A model generated the notes under the pieces. It had not been told where the DNA came from and ran no database searches. It saw nothing but the letters and a program-made list of their open reading frames with translations. From Clostridiaceae bacterium OM02-2AC (GTDB lineage: Bacteria; Bacillota_I; Bacilli_A; Erysipelotrichales; Erysipelotrichaceae): a stretch of 64,000 nt of DNA. The translations under genes and the position numbers were made by a program. Below, piece after piece: positions 9,064-16,682 of the stretch; position 1 is the stretch's first letter, and every line of letters begins with the position of its first letter. The DNA is taken from positions 16,308-80,307 of the forward strand of contig QULU01000020.1 of assembly GCA_003481775.1 (NCBI GenBank), given 5' to 3'.

Positions 9064-10728
9064 ATGTCTATATACAGAACAAATGTTAGATTTGGAGTAT
9101 CTTTACAAAATAGAGCGAAATCTGTAAGTTCATTAAACACAAGATATTTACTGAATGATTTGAACAAATATCTGTACTCTGATTTATCAGTGAATACACC
9201 TTATTATGGTAAAGTTTGTGCGTTATATGGTTTGCGAAGAACTGGGAAGACTACTATGATGTTACAATCTATTTTAGGTATGACAAATGAGCAATTTAAT
9301 AAAACTGCATGGATAGATGTAACAGAAGAAGACAACATGGCAAGTTTGTATCTAGATTTACAAAAATTAAATGAACAGGGATATAAATATATTTTCATTG
9401 ATGAAATTACCAAAGTAGAACAATTTGTAAGAGTATCTTCTTTACTATCAGATGAGTTTGCTATATCAGGTATTCATATTGTATTAACAGGAACAGATTC
9501 ATTAGGTATTTATTTAAGCCAAAGAGGAGAGTTGTTTGATCGTTCAATTTCAATTCATACAACTTATATTCCATATTATGAATATACGCATTTATTTCCA
9601 AATGCCACTGCTGAAGATTATATTGTGGAAGGTGGATTGTTGTCAAAAAGTGGAATTAACTATAATAGAGATGAAAATTTTAAAGAATATGTTGATTCAG
9701 CTATTGCAGAAAATATTCAACATTCCTTGTCTAAATTAAAAGATAAAGGAGATTTAGGTGCTTTATATTTAATTCATAGTCGAGGAGAATTAACAAATGT
9801 TATCAATCGAGTTATCGAAGATAAGAACCATGAATTTTTACTTGATGCAATTTTGAAAAATTTTGAATCTCATGATATTGGAGTTTTGCATCACTATATA
9901 TCGGATGTTAAAGACAATGATATATTATCCTATAGTGCTGATATGAATGTAGAAAATCTATCAGAGCAAATAAAAAAGGATTTAAAGATTTTAAATTACA
10001 ATGAATTAAAGTATGGCTTAACAGAAAATGAACTTGCACAGATAGAAAATTATTTGTATGAGTTGGATTTTTTTGATGATGTTAAATATTGTACAGTTAG
10101 CAAAGAATTTTCAATTTCTGATAATCCTGTCGTTGTTCAACCTTGCATTCGTTATAATCAGGCAAAATCAGCATTAAAAGCGTTGTATAATGACCCTAAA
10201 TTCGTTAAGTTGAGTGGAGATAAACAAGAGTTCATTTATAACAAATTGTTATCTGATATTAAAGGAAGAATGTTAGAAGAAATTGTTCTCTTAAATGTAA
10301 CTAGAAGTTTATCTGATTGCTTTGTTTCTCAATTTAGATTTTATGAGTATAGAAAATCTCCATTTAAAAATGGCGAATATGATATGGTTATTCGTAACAA
10401 AAAGAATGAAACATTCATTTTTGAAATTAAACATTCTTCTGAAGTTGAATACAATAAACAAACAAAACATTTGCTAGATACTGAAAAACTTGATTGGTTA
10501 AAAGAAAATGGTTTTAAAGTAAAAGAAAAAGTTGTTTTATATAATGGAAAGACTTTAGATAAAGATGATAATGGGGTTATATATCTTAATGTTTCAGAAT
10601 TCCTTGAAGAACTGAAAGTATATGACCGTAATTATTTGTATAATAAGAATGGCATTACTGATGGAAACGAAGACAATGATGCAGTCAATATAAGTATTGA
10701 AGATGATTTTGAAGATAGAGATATTTAA
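9064..10728 (+). CDS. AAA+ ATPase with PD-(D/E)XK-like domain (paralogue 2)
   Basis: 554 residues, a diverged paralogue of the gene at 7267. The shared motifs are GLRRTGKTT (about 56), YIFIDEI (about 109), LTGTDS, GEYDMVI (about 438), FEIKHSS (about 453) and LEELKVYDRNY near the end. ATG at 9064 follows AAGAAGGTG; the ATG at 9046 would include that site. Unlike paralogue 1, it ends SIEDDFEDRDI, almost identical to the end of the Fic protein at 41,037. The gene is a self-contained unit with promoter and terminator. The ATPase and nuclease-like folds are clear in outline, but the substrate is unknown. Confidence 0.75.
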   Translation: MSIYRTNVRFGVSLQNRAKSVSSLNTRYLLNDLNKYLYSDLSVNTPYYGKVCALYGLRRTGKTTMMLQSILGMTNEQFNKTAWIDVTEEDNMASLYLDLQKLNEQGYKYIFIDEITKVEQFVRVSSLLSDEFAISGIHIVLTGTDSLGIYLSQRGELFDRSISIHTTYIPYYEYTHLFPNATAEDYIVEGGLLSKSGINYNRDENFKEYVDSAIAENIQHSLSKLKDKGDLGALYLIHSRGELTNVINRVIEDKNHEFLLDAILKNFESHDIGVLHHYISDVKDNDILSYSADMNVENLSEQIKKDLKILNYNELKYGLTENELAQIENYLYELDFFDDVKYCTVSKEFSISDNPVVVQPCIRYNQAKSALKALYNDPKFVKLSGDKQEFIYNKLLSDIKGRMLEEIVLLNVTRSLSDCFVSQFRFYEYRKSPFKNGEYDMVIRNKKNETFIFEIKHSSEVEYNKQTKHLLDTEKLDWLKENGFKVKEKVVLYNGKTLDKDDNGVIYLNVSEFLEELKVYDRNYLYNKNGITDGNEDNDAVNISIEDDFEDRDI

Positions 10729-10752
10729 GTGGAGAGTAATCTTCACTTTTTT
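10729..10752 (+). terminator. intrinsic terminator of AAA+ paralogue 2
   Basis: Same hairpin as at 8936: GTGGAGA/TCTTCAC with a GTAA loop and a T6 tract. Confidence 0.8.
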
Positions 10753-10760
10753 CAAAAATA

Positions 10761-10773
10761 GGAAGTGACTTCC
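10761..10773. repeat. 13-bp palindrome, copy 6
   Basis: GGAAGTGACTTCC between the terminator and the type III antitoxin promoter. Confidence 0.9.
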
Positions 10774-10804
10774 TATTTTGAATAAAATGCAATTTTAAAA
10801 TTAG

Positions 10805-10833
10805 TTTGCAAATATAAATTACTGTGCTATACT
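10805..10833 (+). promoter_or_regulatory. promoter of type III antitoxin RNA
   Basis: TTTGCA (10805-10810), exactly 17 bases, TATACT (10828-10833). Transcription would begin near 10840, ahead of the RNA repeats. Confidence 0.75.
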
Positions 10834-10839
10834 CTAATC

Positions 10840-11059
10840 GAAGAGAACATCTTCATTATCATTCATATGAGGTTTGTCCTTTGCAGTTGAAGTACAAGAC
10901 AAGAGGCAAATCTCGAATCTTTAAGGTGCTTCGCTACCATGCCTGTATAATGCAGGATAGTCAAACGACTAAAAGGCGAATAATCTATTCGGGTGCTTCG
11001 CTACCATGCCTATTCATAATTTAACGAATAGGATAGCAAACAGCTAAAAGGCGAATACA
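10840..11059 (+). ncRNA. ToxI-like antitoxin RNA, two clear and one degenerate repeat
   Basis: Two repeats start at 10925 and 10992 with GGTGCTTCGCTACC and end in AAAAGGCGAA. The opening closely resembles the ToxI repeat of ToxIN as I remember it (GGTGATTTGCTACC). In each, TTCGC can pair with GCGAA, closing two hairpins whose arms differ but still pair: CCTG/CAGG versus CCTATTC/GAATAGG, and TAGTC/GACTA versus TAGC/GCTA. Such covariation indicates a folded RNA. An upstream weaker unit uses TTTGC (10880) and GCAAA (10906), a compensated change in the same pair. ToxI RNAs bind and inhibit the ToxN nuclease, which also cuts them into single repeats. The units, near 56-64 bases, are longer than the 36-base ToxI repeat. 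Confidence 0.8.
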
Positions 11060-11088
11060 AAGTCATGTATAGGTACATGGCTTTTTTT
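11060..11088 (+). terminator. terminator between antitoxin repeats and toxin
   Basis: AGTCATGTA (11061-11069) pairs with TACATGGCT (11074-11082) around TAGG, followed by seven T. Type III systems characteristically place a leaky terminator here so that antitoxin RNA exceeds toxin mRNA. Confidence 0.85.
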
Positions 11089-11107
11089 CATGTTTGGGGG
11101 TGCTTGT

Positions 11108-12184
11108 ATGAGCGAAAAACTAGATTTCTATGAAGTGAATGTTGATTATGTAAAATATTTAAAACAATTCGATTCTCGAATACCTAATGTGGAGTATCAG
11201 AATAGAAATAAATTTTTGTGTGGTACTTTATTTAAAATCAATGGATTGAATTATTTTGCTCCTGTATCCTCATTTAACATAAAACAAAGTTCAAATTATG
11301 TCATTGAAGTAGGAAATGTACCAGTGGGAAGTGTTCGTTATTCTTTTATGTTTCCTGTGCCTGATGCAGAAATTAAACAAAAAGTGATAAACAACGAAAG
11401 TGATTATCAATACAGATTTCTGCTAAGACAAGAATTAAAATATTGTAACAAGAATAGAGAAGTCATTCAAAGTAAAGCAAAAGCAATCTATCACAAGGCA
11501 TTGGATAAGAATACGACATATCATCAGTTCTGTTGTGATTTTCAATTATTGGAAAAAAAGTGTAAAGAATGGATTTATGATAAAACCATAGAGAAACATG
11601 AAAAAGGGATTCCCATGTATAAGTTTTCCTTTCAAGAGAAAATGACATTGTTAGAACTTACGAAAGACAGACATATGATTGAGTTATTAGCTGTAGATCA
11701 TAATGAAGTTATTAAAAATAAAGCAACAGATAAACTTAAAAAGATAGATGAAGCTACTAAGAAAGTATCTCCAGTTCATGAACTTTTGAAGCAGAAAGAA
11801 ACAGTACCCCATAAAATTTATTTTACTGATTATCAGACAACAGTTCGATTGGAATTGATAAAAGATAGTATTTGCTATTACAAGAATGAGTTGAATAATT
11901 CAATCTATGCATTGGAACGAAAAGATGCTCATTTACCTCAAGTGATGCAGAGAATGTTAGAACCATATCTAAAGGCAAATGAAAAGAATACCAATGTATA
12001 TGTTCTAACAGACAGTGACCTAGCTAATAGCAATTATCATAGTCTTTTGATTGAATATCAGAATTATCCTGAACGGTTTGATTATGTGCGAAAAGGAATA
12101 GTTACTTCCAGTCAAAAAACAGCAATTATGGAAAATGAAAATCAATTTAATAAGACAGATGAATTTGATGAAATTGAAAAATAG
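11108..12184 (+). CDS. ToxN-family type III toxin endoribonuclease with long C-terminal extension
   Basis: 358 residues, about twice a normal ToxN. The N-terminal half matches the ToxN/AbiQ pattern: VDYVKYLKQFDSRIPN (12-27), EYQNRNKFL with a lysine at 35, APVSSFNIK with serines at 54-55, and CCDFQLLEKK near 145. Family toxins are sequence-specific RNases held inactive by ToxI RNA and act in plasmid maintenance and abortive infection. The second half is of unknown fold and ends DEFDEIEK, the element-wide tail, with the stop on palindrome copy 7. ATG 11108 is chosen because GGGGGTG lies 7 bases upstream. Family assignment rests on motif memory plus the RNA repeats in front. Confidence 0.85.
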   Translation: MSEKLDFYEVNVDYVKYLKQFDSRIPNVEYQNRNKFLCGTLFKINGLNYFAPVSSFNIKQSSNYVIEVGNVPVGSVRYSFMFPVPDAEIKQKVINNESDYQYRFLLRQELKYCNKNREVIQSKAKAIYHKALDKNTTYHQFCCDFQLLEKKCKEWIYDKTIEKHEKGIPMYKFSFQEKMTLLELTKDRHMIELLAVDHNEVIKNKATDKLKKIDEATKKVSPVHELLKQKETVPHKIYFTDYQTTVRLELIKDSICYYKNELNNSIYALERKDAHLPQVMQRMLEPYLKANEKNTNVYVLTDSDLANSNYHSLLIEYQNYPERFDYVRKGIVTSSQKTAIMENENQFNKTDEFDEIEK

Positions 12185-12196
12185 GAAGTGACTTCC
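12184..12196. repeat. 13-bp palindrome, copy 7
   Basis: GGAAGTGACTTCC sharing its first G with the stop codon of the ToxN-like gene; full A/T arms. Confidence 0.9.
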
Positions 12197-12220
12197 TATT
12201 TTTAGAAATGGAGAAAATAT

Positions 12221-12688
12221 ATGGAATATCATTATTTTACGATTGAAGATATAGAAATGCTTACATTTAATGGAATCCCTCATTTGCATAATCATCTTAA
12301 TTATTTGATACATACCGATAAAGATCAAAAATTTACGAATGAGGATTCTGTGAGAAATGTATCCTTTATATTTGATAATGAAGGAAATTCAAAAGCATTG
12401 AGATGGACAGATGATTTAGAAAAAAGGATAGAATTAAAAAAGTATGTTTTTCGTTATATTAGAGATTTATATAAGCGATTGTTTTATGCAAGGGTTGAAT
12501 GCCCTAGAAGAGATGTCCATAATTGGAATAAGGAAATGGTTGCAGAAATGTTTGGCATCATTCGAGAAATGAAGAAAGAAAAATATTATCCATTATTTGT
12601 ACAAATACACGACGATCAACCAAATTTATTCTGTCATTTTCATGTCATTTGTTTTTATGATAGAAGTAAGAAAGTGGAAGGAGAATAA
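12221..12688 (+). CDS. hypothetical protein, 155 aa
   Basis: A soluble protein with no signal peptide and no family I recognise. It has many aromatic and histidine residues (HLHNHLNY near residue 22, FCHFHVICFYD near 140), which could suggest metal binding, but no standard motif is complete. It begins right after palindrome copy 7 with a GGAG-like site and ends KKVEGE, without the common tail. It is the first gene of a closely spaced run (12221-14797) and 3 bases separate it from the next gene. Confidence 0.6.
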   Translation: MEYHYFTIEDIEMLTFNGIPHLHNHLNYLIHTDKDQKFTNEDSVRNVSFIFDNEGNSKALRWTDDLEKRIELKKYVFRYIRDLYKRLFYARVECPRRDVHNWNKEMVAEMFGIIREMKKEKYYPLFVQIHDDQPNLFCHFHVICFYDRSKKVEGE

Positions 12689-12691
12689 ACA

Positions 12692-12874
12692 ATGAAGATA
12701 GTATTTACAGGATTGGGATTGGTTTGTTGTGGATGTGCGATATGGAATATCTATAAATTAGATGTGAAGAAACGAGAACATCATATATCCTATGAAACAT
12801 ATCGTGAAAAGACAAGACAATGGATTGTGGTAACAATCGTGGGTGTCGTATTGATTGGTTTCTTTGGTATATAA
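12692..12874 (+). CDS. small membrane protein, 60 aa
   Basis: Two hydrophobic segments (about 2-20 and 44-60) flank a charged loop with many K, R, E and H residues. This predicts a hairpin membrane protein. It lies 3 bases after the previous stop with GGAG in the overlap region, so translation is probably coupled. It has no recognised family and no acidic tail. Confidence 0.55.
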   Translation: MKIVFTGLGLVCCGCAIWNIYKLDVKKREHHISYETYREKTRQWIVVTIVGVVLIGFFGI

Positions 12875-12894
12875 AATAGAAAGAGGTTGGCGAG

Positions 12895-13704
12895 ATGAAT
12901 TTAAAAACACTTTATGAATTGAAGGAAGTACTTGATTTCTGTGGGTATCATGACACTATAGTGGAAGATATGACAAACAGGGGAATCGACCTTGAATCTT
13001 TGGAAGATAAAGTAAACCACGAACAAAAGGAAATCGAGGAGAATGTATATCCAAATCTTCATGGAACAGAGCTATTAAACAAAGAAAATATATCTTTACT
13101 AGGAGAAGAAATACTACAGTATTTTGAAAAGACTTTGGAAGAATGGGATAAAGGTATTATTGATTATGATAAGAATACGAACCAATTATTCCATAATGAA
13201 GGAAAGATATTCAGCAGTGATGTTATTGCATGGTATGAAGGTGGAAGAACTACAGAAGATTTAGTCAAAGAATACAGTGATGAAAAAGAGGTGGAAGAAG
13301 ATAGGGAACATCAGATTCTCTTGTTATTGGGTCACGCTGTGCATTTAGGTTGGAATATAAAGCATGATGATGAAGGTATTTACTTCCATAAAACAGCACC
13401 AAATGGTTTAGAACTTGGTGTACACTTTGATGCTGTCCATGAACAGGAAAGTGTTGAAGAATTTCTTGATGCAATTTATGAGTATGGAAATGAATATAGT
13501 GTAGCTGAAGAATTGAGTTATTATGCAAATGTAGAGCATTATGGACAAGGACTTGTTTTAGATGATGTGATTGATGATTTGAAGTGGTTTAAAGATGAAG
13601 TTTTAGAAGTACATACTTTTTTGGAAAACTATCATCAGGAACTTTCACAAAAAGAAAATGAAACGATAGAGATGGAGTTAGAAGAAATCGACAAGGAGTT
13701 ATGA
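12895..13704 (+). CDS. hypothetical protein with LPD-like region and acidic tail, 269 aa
   Basis: The first half is rich in charged helices. Residues about 145-215 (HAVHLGWNIKHDDEGIYFHK, then HFDAVHEQESVEEFLDAI and SVAEELSYYAN) resemble, in order and spacing, the region of the LPD11-type protein at 22,153 that reads PAGEDFVF and EEHIAMWLEA. Such regions are common in large polyvalent proteins of mobile elements; the similarity is by eye. The protein ends IEMELEEIDKEL, a variant of the common tail. The RBS is AGAGGTTGG. Function unknown. Confidence 0.6.
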   Translation: MNLKTLYELKEVLDFCGYHDTIVEDMTNRGIDLESLEDKVNHEQKEIEENVYPNLHGTELLNKENISLLGEEILQYFEKTLEEWDKGIIDYDKNTNQLFHNEGKIFSSDVIAWYEGGRTTEDLVKEYSDEKEVEEDREHQILLLLGHAVHLGWNIKHDDEGIYFHKTAPNGLELGVHFDAVHEQESVEEFLDAIYEYGNEYSVAEELSYYANVEHYGQGLVLDDVIDDLKWFKDEVLEVHTFLENYHQELSQKENETIEMELEEIDKEL

Positions 13705-13706
13705 GA

Positions 13707-13826
13707 ATGAATAATGAAAGTGAAATGACAGGAAAGGATTTAAAAGGAATTCTACAATCATTAAAGTCGGATGAAGAATTAGTGATAGATGATGAAGGCA
13801 TTAGAATTATTAAGAAAGAAGATTAG
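13707..13826 (+). CDS. small hypothetical protein, 39 aa
   Basis: An acidic, helical-looking peptide (MNNESEMTGKDLKGILQSLK and onward to KKED) begins 2 bases after the previous stop. AGGAG (13694-13698) gives 8-base spacing to ATG 13707; an in-frame ATG at 13701 is also possible. Stop 13826 is 2 bases before the RadC-like start, so it is translationally embedded in the operon. No family recognised. Confidence 0.6.
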   Translation: MNNESEMTGKDLKGILQSLKSDEELVIDDEGIRIIKKED

Positions 13827-13828
13827 GT

Positions 13829-14797
13829 ATGAAGATAGATGTTGTTGGAATTCGATTAGTAAAGGAGCGAGAAATCGACTATGATAAGCCAATTAAGAAA
13901 CCAATAGATACTGTGAATTTTGTTTTAGAAGAGATGCAGGACTTGGATAGAGAAATGTGCATGACATTAAATTTAGATGCAAATAATTGTGTGTTAAATG
14001 CTCATATTGTATCTGTTGGTGGTTTAGATAGTTCGATAGTAGATGTAAAAAGCGTGATGAAATCGGCATTGTTGTCAAATGCTTGTGGAATTATTATGTA
14101 TCATAATCATCCATCAGGAAACAGCACACCAAGTCAAGAAGATTTTCAAATTACTGAAAAAATTAAAAGAGCCTGTGAGATTATGGACATTCAATTTTTA
14201 GATCATATCATCATTGGAAAAGAAAACTATTATTCAATTCGTGGCGAATATACGAAACCATACGATACTTCAAAGCGAAAAGCTGAAAAAATAACAAGAG
14301 TATTAACGATTCAGTCTTCGGATTTAGATGTGTCGAAAAAGGTGTATGCAGATAAAGATAGATGTAATTATCAAGAGGCATTACCAATTTATAGGCGATT
14401 ATTTGATGATTATAATCGAATGAAAGAAACAGATTATTCATCTTTCTTTTGGGGCTTTTCCAAATTAAAAACAAAAGATATGGATAAGGCAATTGAAAGA
14501 GCCTGTCATATGATAGGAAAAGAAACAGATGATTCTAAAATTTATGTACTGGATATTCCTAGTGAACTTTGTTTAGAAACTGACTTTTATAATTTTGCTG
14601 ATGAAATCTATGCGTATCAATATCCAAATGAAATGGAAAGTATATGGAATTCAATTTATGAAAAAAGAAATTCTGAACGGCAAGTGATTTTTCCGTATAT
14701 TGAACCATCTATGATCGTTGGAGAAATTAAGCAAGGTAAATTTATTGAATTCAATCATGAAGAACAAAATTTAGAACTAGATGAAATTGAAAAATAG
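13829..14797 (+). CDS. RadC-like JAMM/MPN-domain protein with C-terminal extension and tail
   Basis: 322 residues. The N-terminal 150 form a RadC/JAB domain: MTLNLDANNCVLNAHIVSVG, then the metal-binding HNHPSGNSTPSQED at about 91-104. RadC-type proteins are frequent in ICEs and plasmids; their biochemical role is unsettled. Residues about 150-310 are an extra region without a recognised family, and the end is NLELDEIEK with the stop on palindrome copy 8. RadC alone is usually near 150-220 residues, so the extension is an addition, as in the ToxN-like protein. The start follows a weak AGAAGATTAGGT site. Confidence 0.8.
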   Translation: MKIDVVGIRLVKEREIDYDKPIKKPIDTVNFVLEEMQDLDREMCMTLNLDANNCVLNAHIVSVGGLDSSIVDVKSVMKSALLSNACGIIMYHNHPSGNSTPSQEDFQITEKIKRACEIMDIQFLDHIIIGKENYYSIRGEYTKPYDTSKRKAEKITRVLTIQSSDLDVSKKVYADKDRCNYQEALPIYRRLFDDYNRMKETDYSSFFWGFSKLKTKDMDKAIERACHMIGKETDDSKIYVLDIPSELCLETDFYNFADEIYAYQYPNEMESIWNSIYEKRNSERQVIFPYIEPSMIVGEIKQGKFIEFNHEEQNLELDEIEK

Positions 14798-14809
14798 GAA
14801 GTGACTTCC
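14797..14809. repeat. 13-bp palindrome, copy 8
   Basis: GGAAGTGACTTCC sharing its first G with the RadC-like stop codon; full A/T arms. Confidence 0.9.
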
Positions 14810-14832
14810 TATTTTTTAGAAAGAGGTATATC

Positions 14833-15342
14833 ATGACAATATTGGGATTTTTACAAGGTAAAGAAAAAGACAATAAAGGAAGATACTTATTTGATTATTG
14901 GGAAGCTGATAACCAATGGCTAGAAGAAACACATAATTACATACAATGGATGTTTCCATTAGATAAAAGGAGTTTTCATCATCCATTTGTCGCTCCTGCT
15001 CTAAAAGAGTATGAATTAGAAATGGCGAAACAGGATGAGATTATTCAGTATAATATGATAATGTCTTTTCAAAGAATGTTAGAATTCTATGGATTAAGAT
15101 TAAATGAAGTAGAAAACAAAATTGAAAAAAATAATTCTTTTGAGGAAAGAAGCAAGGTATGGTTAGTTGTAAAAAATCACAACCACTTACGATTGACAAG
15201 GATTATTAAAAGTTTGCGATTATTTGGGTTGGAAACATATGCAGAAATGCTATTGGATTTTTTGATTGAGTTAGTAAGTGAAGTAGATTGTTTTACAAAA
15301 ATAACTCGATCAATATGGATGGAGCTAAAGATAAGAAAGTAA
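14833..15342 (+). CDS. OGFr-domain protein, 169 aa
   Basis: Residues about 18-45 (YLFDYWEADNQWLEETHNYI then QWMFPL) match the signature of the opioid growth factor receptor conserved region, a domain also found in bacteria with unknown function. The rest is helical. AGAAAGAGGT precedes the ATG, directly after palindrome copy 8. It ends MELKIRK, basic and without the common tail, unlike both neighbours. Domain assignment is fairly firm; role unknown. Confidence 0.7.
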   Translation: MTILGFLQGKEKDNKGRYLFDYWEADNQWLEETHNYIQWMFPLDKRSFHHPFVAPALKEYELEMAKQDEIIQYNMIMSFQRMLEFYGLRLNEVENKIEKNNSFEERSKVWLVVKNHNHLRLTRIIKSLRLFGLETYAEMLLDFLIELVSEVDCFTKITRSIWMELKIRK

Positions 15343-15526
15343 GTTGAATTTCCTTATTTTTGCATTTTCATTTCACAAAGAAAGTGCTAAAATGAGTATA
15401 GTAGAATTCGTGTGAAAACTATAAAGTAAATCAAAATGTACTTACAAAAAATAGTAGGTGCTTTTTTTATTGGAGTCATCAGAAATGGTGGCTCTTTTCT
15501 TTTATGCAAAGAAAGGTGGTTTCTCT
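15343..15526 (+). promoter_or_regulatory. leader with two consecutive terminator-like hairpins
   Basis: GTACTTAC (15438-15445) pairs with GTAGGTGC (15454-15461), using G-U pairs, followed by seven T. Then GAGTCATC (15473-15480) pairs with GGTGGCTC (15487-15494), followed by TTTT. Both lie ahead of the start at 15527, so expression probably depends on readthrough or antitermination. A TAAAAT box near 15388 could be the -10 of a promoter, without a convincing -35. Confidence 0.5.
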
Positions 15527-16495
15527 ATGAAAAATCAGAGTTATCTCTCTGTATATAAATGCAATGAATTTAGAGTGGTAAGTAATGAGTTTATTGGTCG
15601 TATTGAAGATACACCTGAAAACATTTCAGCTTTTGTCGTATCGGCTGATTTTAATTCCAATTACGCATTAGTGGATGATATGGATACTGTTAAAGTATTT
15701 ACCATTGGTAATTTCTTGGATTTAGTACCTGATACAGAGTATTTAGAAAAGGAATTAAGACCAGTCTTGTTACAGATGCAATTTGGAGAAATAGAAATAC
15801 CTGAAGTAAGATATGAAGCTATAAAAAAGAGTTTGGAAGAGTTTTTAGGAGAAAAAGGATTGTCTTCTCCAATTAGTGATTTTTTAGATGATAAACTTCG
15901 TTCTAATCGACAACTAAAAACACAACGAGGAGCAAGAAAATTTTATAGTGATGCCAACAAACAACGAATGGAGTATGCGAAAAAAAGAAGCGAAGCAATT
16001 AAAGAATATAATACATTAGTTAAAGAGGGGAAAATTATTCCCAAAACGCTGATAGAAAGAACTTTAGATAAAGCACAAGGGCATTCCGATAATCCATCCG
16101 TTCAGGCAGCTAGAAGAATAGCAGAAAAAAGAGGATATGATTGGAGAACAGGAGAAAGACTTGAGAATGCAAAAATAGATAATGTTCAAATTGTGCAACT
16201 GGAAGTCTATAAAACTGGAGAGTTAAAAGGGTATGCTGATTTCTCTGTTGAAATTGGAGATGGCAAAGTTGAAGGATTGTATCGTATCTATGACCCTGAA
16301 AACGGCAAAGAACAAACGATTGTAAGTTTCGATAACGGATATTCATCCAAAGAAATCATTGATACCTATTCCAATACAATAGAAACAGAACTGAAACTTG
16401 CTACAGAGGATACTTATCATAGCATGATTAAAGCAGATAAAAACTTTGATGAAATAGAACAAGATGATTTCGACCATGATGATATAGAAATTTAA
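15527..16495 (+). CDS. hypothetical protein with acidic tail, 322 aa
   Basis: The start at 15527 follows GAAAGGTGG; a longer frame from 15458 would cover both upstream hairpins. The protein has a basic middle (RQLKTQRGARKF near residue 130, then a K/R-rich helix) and a C-terminal mixed region. It is soluble and belongs to no family I recognise. It ends EIEQDDFDHDDIEI, a variant of the common tail, without a palindrome at the stop. The basic middle could bind nucleic acid; this is inference only. Confidence 0.6.
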   Translation: MKNQSYLSVYKCNEFRVVSNEFIGRIEDTPENISAFVVSADFNSNYALVDDMDTVKVFTIGNFLDLVPDTEYLEKELRPVLLQMQFGEIEIPEVRYEAIKKSLEEFLGEKGLSSPISDFLDDKLRSNRQLKTQRGARKFYSDANKQRMEYAKKRSEAIKEYNTLVKEGKIIPKTLIERTLDKAQGHSDNPSVQAARRIAEKRGYDWRTGERLENAKIDNVQIVQLEVYKTGELKGYADFSVEIGDGKVEGLYRIYDPENGKEQTIVSFDNGYSSKEIIDTYSNTIETELKLATEDTYHSMIKADKNFDEIEQDDFDHDDIEI

Positions 16496-16645
16496 AAAAA
16501 CTATATAAAAGGGAAGACCAAAGTCCTAACTTCTTGAGTTTTTTAGAAAATTCAAGATAAGAAAATGTGAGTCTAAAGCCTATATGACTGATGATTCACA
16601 ACCTGTAATTTTGTACAGGTACTAAACATACTAAAAATAAAAAAA

Positions 16646-16658
16646 GGAAGTCACTTCC
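16646..16658. repeat. 13-bp palindrome, copy 9
   Basis: GGAAGTCACTTCC flanked by A and T runs, about 150 bases after the previous stop. The sequence between holds an ACCTGTA/TACAGGT hairpin near 16,602-16,622 and no gene. Confidence 0.9.
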
Positions 16659-16682
16659 TTTTTTTGAAAGAAGGTGGAGTAA

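Noticed and set aside
10840..11059. Metabolite riboswitch
   Set aside because: Repeated units, a following terminator and a ToxN-like gene fit a type III antitoxin better, and the repeats resemble ToxI.
12692..12874. Holin or type I toxin
   Set aside because: Two membrane segments alone are not enough, and no lysin or antisense RNA lies next to it.
16496..16645. Antitoxin-like RNA before the gene at 16683
   Set aside because: It has hairpins, but no tandem repeats, and the downstream protein does not resemble ToxN.
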